Source: Adenophora triphylla var. japonica (taxonomy: Eukaryota; Streptophyta; Magnoliopsida; Asterales; Campanulaceae). Taken from it: 64,000 nt of DNA. Position 1 is the first letter of the stretch, and every line of letters begins with the position of its first letter. Below the pieces are notes generated by a model, which searched no databases, had not been told where the DNA came from, and saw only the letters and a list, made by a program, of their open reading frames with translations. Location of the stretch: positions 124,001 to 188,000 of the forward strand of contig JAFEMH010002605.1 of the NCBI GenBank assembly GCA_022495995.1, written 5' to 3'. A program made the position numbers and the translations under genes. This document shows, piece by piece, positions 56,635 through 64,000 of this stretch.

Positions 56635-57741
56635 ATGAAAAATAACAAAAACAAACTTCGTAGCGAAAAGCGTAGACAAAAATACCTTGCAAGCCATAAG
56701 AAAAAAGATGACAAAAAATTTGGTATCAGAGCCTGTACCTTCACCGGTATAAGACCCATGGCTAATTTAGAAATTGAAACAAATAACTCTCCCGATAGAG
56801 AAGATAATGAACAAGTATTTGATGAAGAAGGATACTATGGCCAAGAACTCACCCTAGATGAGTCACTTCTCCATCAAATAGAAAAAACAGAGCTTGACCT
56901 CTTACCCTCTGAAGTCTTTAAGAAAAGGAACTTAATTACTAAAATCTTGAAACCTAGGAAAAATATATGTATAACCTGTATAAGTACTAGGGAGTATCCC
57001 TTAGATATAAAAGATACTAATGGATTAATAGAAATTCCTTTCTTTAATAAACAAGAAATAGATAAGAAGATTCAAACTCTCAAAAGTAGAGAAGAAAGAA
57101 ATTCCATAGGATTTATTCATATAGGAACAATAAAAATTATGATAAAATCCACATTTAACACAGGAATAGATTCCCCTTTAAAAGTAGCCCTTCTTGATAG
57201 AAGAATAAAAAATCCTAGTGAAGCCATATTTGGAGGAATACAAGGTAACTTAGCTTACGGAAAAATTATGTTTACTTGTAATCCAAATATAGGAGTGTCT
57301 TTGAGAGACAAAGAAATAAATCAAATATTATGTCTCGCACATAAATTTGAAAGACATAACTTAATGAGACAAGGAAACCATCCTTATACAATAACCTATA
57401 AAATAGGATATACTTTGTCAAACTCCCATCATAGTATGTAATTCAAGACAAATAAAAGAATAGATATAGATGATCTTTTCAAAGACATAGGAAAAATATC
57501 AACTATACCCACTAGGGAATTGACCCCCTTACTAGATACCTGGACTATGGACTTAAACAACAATAGCAGGAGACTGTTAGGACAAGCTCCTAGACTAATA
57601 GTCCAAGAAGAACAAGAAGAAGAACCAAGTAAGATATCTTTCTCCAGAGTTCTTAGTCGAAAATATGGTTTACCCCCCACAGATGACTTATATACTATAT
57701 CAAGAAGAATAAACATGGCTGCAAACCAACTAGATGTCTAA
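56635..57741 (+). pseudogene. Segment D: movement protein with one premature stop
   Basis: The frame opens with the basic MKNNKNKLRSEKRRQKYLAS, covers the primer site and MANLEIE, and continues through the 30K-like core. An in-frame TAA at 57439-57441 follows SNSHHSM; copies B and C have a sense codon there. The same frame then continues to 57741 and overlaps ORF2 by 8 bp. This is the longest MP copy in the window and differs from an open frame by that stop. Confidence 0.9.
56721..56732 (+). promoter_or_regulatory. Segment D: initiator-Met primer-binding site
   Basis: TGGTATCAGAGC, followed by CTGTACC. It is located inside the open frame about 29 codons from its start. Confidence 0.85.
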
Positions 57742-58096
57742 TCATAGCGAACATCCTCATATTTATCATAAGAAAAGATACATAGGATTACAAATACAAA
57801 ACGTATCTATAGGAGACCCAAATTACCTCTTTTCAGGAGGAAAAGGCATTGAGGGATGCACCAAACAGTTAAATAATATAAATGCAGTAGTGGGAAATAT
57901 ACACATTATGTGTAATCTCATTTGCAAAGCCTTAGGGATGAATACATCTTTTTATAAAGAAAACCTTGAAGAAGAGATTCAAGAAAAACAATTACAAATA
58001 TATTTGCTAACTGAAAAAGAAAGGACAGAATTACCCCTAATAAAGGAAAGAATAGAATCTTTAGAGCAACGGATAATGAATCTTGGAAGAAAAATT
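57734..58096 (+). pseudogene. Segment D: ORF2 joined to CP by a deletion
   Basis: ORF2 is readable to ERIESLEQRIMNL. Within AGAAAAATT (58088-58096) the sequence switches to CP, removing the end of ORF2, all of VAP and the start of CP. Both parents carry that 9-base word, so the junction is at a microhomology. The resulting frame stops at 58114. Confidence 0.88.
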
Positions 58097-58447
58097 AAAT
58101 GTCATTGTGGCTAAACCAACTGAAAATTATAGAGTAAACTTAAAAGAAGAGGAAATGGAAGAAAGCTCCAATCAAGGACAACAAAGATACAGAAAGAGTC
58201 ATCAAAACCCATTCAGAGCAGGAGACCATAAAGGATATCATGGAGGAAGCTCACAAAAATTCACTCAATATAATATCCCTGAGGAATATCATCCAACTAG
58301 GAGAACTAGTCAAAGTAACATTAATCTAAATCTAGACTGTGTCACGAATAGAGAACAATTAATTGAAGAATGGGATAATGAAATGAGACTAATCATTAAG
58401 ACAGATGAAAATCTAATTAATGACTTTGATCTAATTTTCACCTTAGC
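58097..58447 (+). pseudogene. Segment D: coat protein fragment (N-terminal region)
   Basis: It is readable as VIVAKPTENYRVNLKEEEME through QNPFRAGDHKGYHGGSSQ to NDFDLIFTLA, where viral sequence ends at 58447 and host intron resumes. Its last 140 bp repeat the first 141 bp of segment A in the same orientation. Confidence 0.88.
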
Positions 58448-59303
58448 GAGTGACTGATTACACCCTGAGCGGAAGTGCTAACGCTTGCAACCAATGTAAT
58501 GTGATTGCATGATTGCACCCAATTTGGTTTGCCACGTGTGGACGGGTCACAGTGGGAAGTGTTAAGGCTTGATATACATAGTTGAGTCCCTATCTAACCA
58601 CTATAAGTTTTTTGATTAGTAGATAACTTCACGGCTCTCTATCCATATGCGTACTTTTTGGACTCCACAGTATTTTTAAAGGGAATTTAGAGTTGGAACA
58701 AATTAAGATCACATGGCCATTTTAAGCTACACCCATGCCATTAAGGCATATGTTACACTGATTTGTGTAGTTGACTTTGATTTGAAATTCAATGACTAGC
58801 CAATATGTTTCTTTTGTAAGAGCTGTGCTTTTTACATATTTCTTTTGCCCATCCCATTCGTAATTTGCCTGAAATGTTAACAGTCAGTTTAAAAGCAGTA
58901 CATATTGAAGTCGAGATCAATAAGGCAAAAAGAAGTGGTCGCAATCTGTGCGAAAATTTAAGAATTTGAAAAATAAACAAATCTAATGTGTGCTCTTCTG
59001 CCAATAATGATGAATATTTCATGAAATCCAATTTGTACTTGCTTACACTCTTTTGGATTCATCAATGTTACATAATACATGCCAATACCCACTTTGGATT
59101 CTTCTCACGAAAGTTAATTCTAAAATCTAAATACACTCAGTACAGGCAAGACACCAAAATTGATAACCAAGCAAGAATTTCCCACTAAACTCATTCCTAT
59201 AATACAAGCGAATGAAGTGAATGGGCATGAAATATATACAAATATTATCTTCAGCGACACAAAAAGGATATCAAAAAGAAAACGAATAGCATACTTATCT
59301 TAC
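58448..59303 (-). other. Remainder of the MO25 intron, right of the virus
   Basis: AT-rich intron DNA with no recognised element or gene. The only structural landmark is the donor GTAAGATAAG at 59303. Confidence 0.6.
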
Positions 59304-60183
59304 TTTGCAAGTGTGGGGAATTTGATGCATTCCCTCAACATGTTTCCACAATTCAAGGCTATCTCCTTGTTATCATAACTGTTTGAAATGAATGAAACAA
59401 TTTTCATCATGGTCAAGAGAATATACCAATAAAATACACCAAGAATTGTAAGAAATACAACAATTACACGCCCAAAGCCCCCCCATGGAGACATAGTCAT
59501 GTACTCGTAGAAAAGCGAGTAATCTTTGTGTACACGTAATCAATAAATCCAATAAATCCAAGCTCAAAATTCATTTTCTTTTCTTTATATTACTCTTCTT
59601 CTTCTTTTTTGTATGTGTGTGTGTGTTTGTGTACATATGTAGAATTGCGTCAAGACAAGCAGCCAAGAGTTACAGATGCTGCTCCCTCATTCAGTATTTA
59701 GAATCTATTTTCCCTTCATGTGCAGGAAGATACAAAAGGAAACATTAGGTATCTTAGAACATTAACGTTGAATTCAAACATAATATTATTGAGGAGGGAA
59801 CAACAATGAACATACCACACAACAAGGAAATCTAGTAACTCTGAATGATCCTCCATGTACTTCAGACAGCAATAATTAGAGCCAACCTTTTGTTTCAACA
59901 ATATGGACCAACAGTGGGCTAAATCTTTTCTTGCCTACGTCAAAAAATATCATTGTATGAAAAACAGTTGATAAGAATAAATACATGAAAGAATATTGTG
60001 AATCCAATGATGTATTACCTCCCATCCTAGTATAGGTAACTTGTGAAAGAAAAGAGCAAGAACATCCTCTTTACAGATATCAAGTGCTAATTGTGATACT
60101 TGCTCCATGTTTGGTTCAACCTCCCCATCTCCTGAAAGCATAACTCTCATGGTCACAAAATTCTTCTCAACTTCTTCCAAAGC
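59304..60183 (-). CDS. MO25: MO25/Cab39-like protein, 5' exons (first coding exon not seen)
   Basis: Three minus-strand exons: 60183-60019 (ALEEVEKNFVTMRVMLSGDG, VLALFFHKLPILGWE), 59934-59816 (ARKDLAHCWSILLKQKVGSN, HSELLDFLVV) and 59378-59304 (YDNKEIALNCGNMLRECIKF, then PTLAK). Lengths 165, 119 and 75 nt keep phase. The last ends AA, completed by the A opening the exon at 40951. Together with the 3' exons they give about 304 residues of a protein usually near 340. The missing roughly 40 N-terminal residues (MO25 proteins usually begin MSFSFF-like) were not found between 60184 and 64000; that exon probably lies beyond the window, past inserted LTR elements. Confidence 0.92.
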
Positions 60184-60958
60184 CTGCACCAAAAGGTCCA
60201 AAACAACATATTTGTATGTGCATAATAATGAGAAAAATAGATTAGCATGTTGAGGATGGTAACTCTAAGGAACTAAAGCATCACACATGAATTCAAAGTC
60301 CAGATTTGGAGGACCCAGATGGCCTATGATACCTACCACAAGCACAAACTAACTTCATATGCTAGTTTGGATTGGAATCTAGACTTTCTACGGCAACTGG
60401 CAACATTAGGGTAAAAGGTACCAATAACTCCATCTCCTAAAGACTATACTTTCAAGCATGTTTCAACAAAGAAGATCACTCTCATGAGCTTTCTTTACTG
60501 AAGCAGGTCCCCGATTTCAAGTCACCGAGCATTTCATCCTTATTCCATCCTTAATCTAAAAATGTAGGCGTTCTCGAGCTGAAGGATCAGCATTTGAGGT
60601 TCCCTACTGAGGCATTAAAAATTTGATCCCTAAAATGATTAGAAGGCTACAAGAAGAAACTTGGTATGACTCACTAATGCTCAATAAGATATAATATGAA
60701 ACATGCAGTACTGTCTCATGTCTAGACTACCTGGTTCGTCTCATTTTTTCAGTTTTTTTTTTTTTTTGACATTTGTTGTCTCTCTATTATCATCGTGGTC
60801 ATTTTCCAACCACAAGAATCACAGATGGCACCTAGTCATACTTTTCTAAACCAATTTCAACATAGGAAAGGCTTCGAGATTCGAGAGTCAGAATCACTAG
60901 AACCCCTTACAACCTATTTGTAAAAAGAACCCTCAATAGGCTGGTACTACCATACTCA
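60184..60958 (-). other. MO25 upstream intron sequence, no recognised element
   Basis: It begins with the acceptor side of the intron before the exon at 60183 (TTTTGGTGCAG on the minus strand). No exon matching the MO25 N-terminus was found. A T17-like tract lies at about 60751. I see nothing else. Confidence 0.5.
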
Positions 60959-61075
60959 ATTTGAAAGAGTATGTTTATTCTCTTGATATCTTTTATTTTT
61001 CCTATTCTGGTAGGTTTGAAATTGATAATCTCGGTTTTGCAGTTTTTGTCCATAATCACAAAAATAGGGAGAGAT
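60959..61075 (+). repeat. LTR start fragment plus 3' internal remnant
   Basis: TGAAAGAGTATG followed by TCTCTTGATATCTTT resembles the start of the LTR at 61076. It then changes to a stretch ending AATCACAAAAATAGGGAGAGAT, which has the look of a copia polypurine tract directly before that LTR. So a second, deleted copy may lie head-to-tail here. Confidence 0.5.
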
Positions 61076-61763
61076 TGAAAGAGTATGAATATACTCTTGA
61101 AATATCTCTTTGATTTTTGTAATTATGGTTTGTATATTTTACATAAATAGATTAGGAAATTTGTAAATATAGAATTAGTTGTCTAATGGTTAACTATTTT
61201 GTTTAGATATGTTTTGTATTTTATTAGGTATACTAATCAAGGAAGGCAAGGACTCTTAGATTGATAAGGAAAGAAGAATCTTTTTTTATAAGGAAGAGAT
61301 TGGGCGAATCCTAGTTGAAGAAGGATTGTTATCACTATATAAAGAGGCCGCCCCTCTCATTGATATACACGTTTTTTTTCCTAGAGAGAAACGGAGCATA
61401 GATAAATTCCTTGAGCGTTTTCTCTGTGTCTTGAAGTTCAGATCTTTGATACTTCAAGATTAGTTTTCTGTTTAGTGTTCTTAAGTTAGAACAGCTTTTG
61501 TCTTTTCGTACGATTTGTTTTCTTTCATTGTAAGTTTTCTTTACAACTTGTTCTCAATAAGGTTGTGTTTTATGAAAGTTTTCCAGCAAGCATAATCTAG
61601 CTGAAGTGTTTAAATTCATTGTTATTCCGCTGCATTTAATTCTGTTTATTTAAGTTTATTTTCTGGAAAAAGTTGTGTAAACTGTTGTGCTGACACTTGT
61701 ATGAACAACTGTACACACAAGTCTTTGCACAAGTAATTACAGTCCTAACTACAAATCTTTCAA
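61076..61763 (+). repeat. 5' LTR of a SIRE-like copia element
   Basis: It runs from TGAAAGAGTATGAATATACT to ACAAATCTTTCA, about 688 bp. The TATA box TATATAAAG is at 61336-61344. The initiator-Met primer site TGGTATCAGAGC follows at 61766-61777, which fixes the LTR end. The left boundary is inferred from the polypurine-like stretch before it. Confidence 0.75.
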
Positions 61764-61765
61764 TT

Positions 61766-61777
61766 GGTATCAGAGCC
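61766..61777 (+). promoter_or_regulatory. Primer-binding site (initiator tRNA-Met type)
   Basis: TGGTATCAGAGC, two bases after the LTR end, the usual site of plant copia elements. Confidence 0.85.
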
Positions 61778-61819
61778 TTCTCTCGACTCAACTGAGATCG
61801 ATCCTTGAAAGTAGCCATT

Positions 61820-63129
61820 ATGGATTGTCACCATAACCATAACCATAACCATAACAAACTGCCTACCCTAAATGGTTCAAACTATACCATTTGGAAGGCC
61901 AAAATGATTATGCTCATTAATATATTGATCATCATGCTTGGGTTAGTCTTATAAATGGCTATACTCCTCCCATGATTGAAATTAACCCAGAAACATCTGA
62001 TGGCAAAGGTGAGAAGCTGTACGGTCCGAAGCCCATAGAAACTTGGACTAATGAGGAAATTGCGCTTGCAAACTATAATGCCAAGGCCATGATAGCAATC
62101 TCTGACCATGTGGATCCTCGTATGTATAGTTTATTCTTTAATCAAACCATTGCCAAAACTGCTTGGGACATTCTCCAACTTCATTGTGAGGACCGGCTAG
62201 TGTCAAAAAAACTAAGTTAAGGACTTTAATGACCAAGTTTGAAACTTTAAGGATAGGAGAGAATGAAACCATAAAAGAGTACTCAGCCAAAATTTTGGAC
62301 ATCTCAAATGAGTCTTTTTCCTTGGGTGAATCTATATACAATGCAAGACTCGTAAGTAAAGTGCTAAGGACTCTCCCAGAAAAGTTTAATATTAAGATTT
62401 ATGTTATTGAGGAAACTCAGGATGTCCAAACGGTTGGACTTGATGTAATCCATGGTATTTTAACTAATTTTGAGTTGATCTTGAGGTACAAGAATCTAGT
62501 AAAGCAAATTCAATTGCTCTTGCTAGTGCCCTCAAAGTATCTGAAGATCTAGTCCAATTGTCTAATAATATAGATGAGTCAAACTTGGGAGAAGATGATT
62601 GTGACTTGATAACACAAAAATTCAACAACATGTTGAAAAAGAAACAATCAATAAAGTTTTCTAATTCATCATACTCTCCTTCTTCCACGGTTGAATCATC
62701 TAAAAGGGGGAGCAATATAAAGAAACCTTTTTTGGAAAGTAAAAAGTCCATCGAGTCAATTCAGTGTAGGGCTTGTAAAGGTTTTGGACATTTTGCTAAT
62801 GAATGTGCAAATACCTTAAGAAAAAGGGGAATGAGTTTTTCTGCGTCATTAAGTGATTCTGATGATGACGATCAGACAGGAAAACTGTCAATGTTCCGTT
62901 CATCACAATTCCCCTTGTCTGATAGTGATTCGGATTCAGAAGTTGTGCAATGTTCTGTTTACACAACTGGCTGCACAACTGACTGCAGTTTGTATACCTG
63001 CTTAAATTCCACAACTGTAGGTGAAACTGAGAATGATCCTGCAAATGAAGAAGAGTGTGCTACCTATGAGGATCTGCACAATACCTATATTGAACTCCAC
63101 GCTGAATGGGCCAAGCAAATGGAGCAACT
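61820..63129 (+). pseudogene. gag: gag of the SIRE-like copia element, frameshifted and truncated
   Basis: ATG 61820 opens a His/Asn stretch from a CCATAA repeat, then KLPTLNGSNYTIWKAKM. Frameshifts occur at about 61925, 62215 and 62490. Later pieces read NEEIALANYNAKAMIAISDH, KFETLRIGENETIKEYSAKI, LRTLPEKFNIKI and the zinc knuckle CRACKGFGHFANEC (about 62770) with a Ser/Asp-rich tail. These are typical of SIRE/Maximus-type gag proteins. At 63130 the coding sequence is cut by another element, so protease, integrase and RT are not seen. Confidence 0.8.
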
Positions 63130-64000
63130 CTGTAACGACCCTAACCCTAGGCCCTAATTTTAATGTCATATTGTGTGCTTTTAATATTTTTGTTAATATT
63201 ATGTGTTCATTTTTATATACTTAATTTATTATATTAGGATAAATGATAGGAAAATAAATTAATGTTCTAAAGGAAAAATATAAATATGATAAAGAGTATG
63301 AGGAGGTTAAATTTAGTAGATTAAATAATGAAAATAAAAAGGTTTCATTAAAGGATTAAATTAATTGGTGAAAGCCTTGGAAATAGGTTGAGGTGGGGAG
63401 GGGACCATCCTCCCTAATTCACTCTCCTTCCCCTCATTAGTCAACACACACCTTACCTCCCATGCTTTACCTTTTCCCTTCCCATACTTCCCCTATTCAC
63501 CTCCTTCCTCCTTCTCATTTCACTCTTACATTTCTCCATGGAAAGAACAATTGTAAAAGCCTCCATTTCTTAAACTTCTACCAAGATCATTTCTTGTCCA
63601 TTTTTGAATTCAAGTGTCCTTTTGTGAGTAATTCATCTCAAAGAGTTGATCAAGCCTAGAAAAGCTTCATTTCATCTTGTATTGACTAAGGTGAGTTATT
63701 ATGACCCCTTTCCTTCTTTGAATGTTCATGAATACTTATGTTGTTATGAATGTTCTAATTGCTTTGATGCTTAGGAACTCTATCTTAGATTGAGGAAATG
63801 TTATGGTTCATGGAAGTTATAATGATCTAGGTTTGAGACATGATTCCTTGGGGTTAAATGAGTAGAATGAAGTTACCAAAGTTGGAAATGCCCTTTAGGT
63901 TCATAACTTAGAAGACATTTGGTTGGAACTTTGGATTTTGGGAAATTTGTGTTGATTGCTGCTGTTACCACCATTTCTGGGCCGAGGCACGAGTCGTGCC
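63130..64000 (+). mobile_element. Start of a further LTR retrotransposon (5' LTR, incomplete)
   Basis: TGTAACGACCCTAACCC at 63130 abruptly interrupts the gag frame. TGTAACGACCC is a common start of plant Ty3/gypsy LTRs of the Tekay/Del kind. The rest is non-coding to the window's end, with no second LTR or coding domain in view, so family and orientation are tentative. Confidence 0.55.

Larger units (their letters stand above)
41277..58447. mobile_element. Rearranged endogenous caulimovirid (pararetrovirus) block, 17.2 kb
   Basis: Four segments. A (+, 41277-46919): CP middle to start of MP. B (-, 55520 down to 46920): slightly more than one whole genome. C (-, 56514-55521): end of MP, ORF2, start of VAP. 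D (+, 56515-58447): end of a leader ORF, MP, ORF2, part of CP. Gene order MP, ORF2, VAP, CP, Pol, TAV with two small leader ORFs fits a Caulimovirus/Soymovirus-like genome. The B unit repeats at about 8.05 kb, or about 7.75 kb without its MITE. The block's two ends share about 140 bp of CP as a direct repeat (41277-41417 and 58308-58447), as expected if circular or concatenated viral DNA was integrated. There is no integrase, so integration was probably by illegitimate repair. Every segment has lesions. Confidence 0.93.
40952..59303 (-). other. 18.35-kb intron of the MO25-like gene
   Basis: The donor GTAAGATAAG lies at 59303 and the acceptor TTGTATCTTTCAG ends at 40952 (minus strand). The intron interrupts a Lys codon. 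About 17.2 kb of it is endogenous pararetrovirus (41277-58447). The host-derived flanks are 40952-41276 and 58448-59303, in which I see nothing else. If the gene is expressed, this intron must be transcribed across both viral inverted repeats. Confidence 0.88.

Noticed and set aside
41277..58447. A replication-competent endogenous virus
   Set aside because: Every segment has at least one break: frameshifts throughout A, a MITE and an MP shift in B, partial C and D. No single colinear copy is intact.
37427..60183. Two separate MO25 genes, one truncated at each side of the virus
   Set aside because: Exons on the two sides are complementary, not overlapping, and the split Lys codon joins exactly across 59303/40952. 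One gene with a large intron is simpler.

Overview
This window is from a eudicot plant nuclear genome. The evidence is GT-AG introns, Stowaway-type MITEs flanked by TA, nested Ty1/copia and Ty3/gypsy LTR retrotransposons, a Helitron, and endogenous caulimovirid (plant pararetrovirus) DNA. Three host genes are recognisable: a LIFEGUARD/Bax-inhibitor-1-like gene (1359-3459, +, four exons), a BSD-domain gene (5168-6514, -, one exon), and an MO25/Cab39-like gene (-, at least ten exons between 37427 and 60183, first coding exon not seen). The species cannot be named from the sequence.

Layout. 1-6600: host genes and MITEs. 6793-19393: a complete Ty3/gypsy element of the Tat type, with 901-bp LTRs, a GAGAC target duplication, frameshifted gag-pol, and a decayed reverse-strand gene with introns between pol and the 3' LTR. 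19464-19855: a degenerate minisatellite. 20441-36512: an old Ty1/copia element (TSD ACGAT) carrying two later insertions. One is a 5.1-kb Helitron (20564-25647) inside its 5' LTR. The other is a young copia element on the minus strand (28357-33059), whose 233-bp LTRs look identical and have TA...TA ends.

37427-60183: the MO25-like gene. One of its introns is about 18.35 kb (40952-59303) because it holds 17.2 kb of endogenous pararetrovirus (41277-58447). The viral block has four segments. A (+) runs from CP to the start of MP. B (-) is slightly more than one full genome (MP, ORF2, VAP, CP, Pol, TAV, leader, two small ORFs, start of MP). C (-) and D (+) are partial. A and B form an inverted repeat with arms of about 5.65 kb around a 568-bp spacer, and C and D form a second, smaller one. 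The gene order resembles Caulimovirus/Soymovirus. Two small leader ORFs appear to be paralogues of each other. All copies carry lesions.

60959-64000: the upstream side of the MO25-like gene, filled by an LTR fragment, a SIRE-like copia element (LTR 61076-61763, PBS, broken gag), and the start of a further LTR element at 63130 that runs off the window.

Main leads: the viral inverted repeat inside a transcribed host intron, with viral TATA boxes pointing at each other (a plausible dsRNA source); a strange CAG/CTG-centred difference pattern in viral segment A; the paralogous viral leader ORFs; and the spliced antisense gene of the gypsy element.
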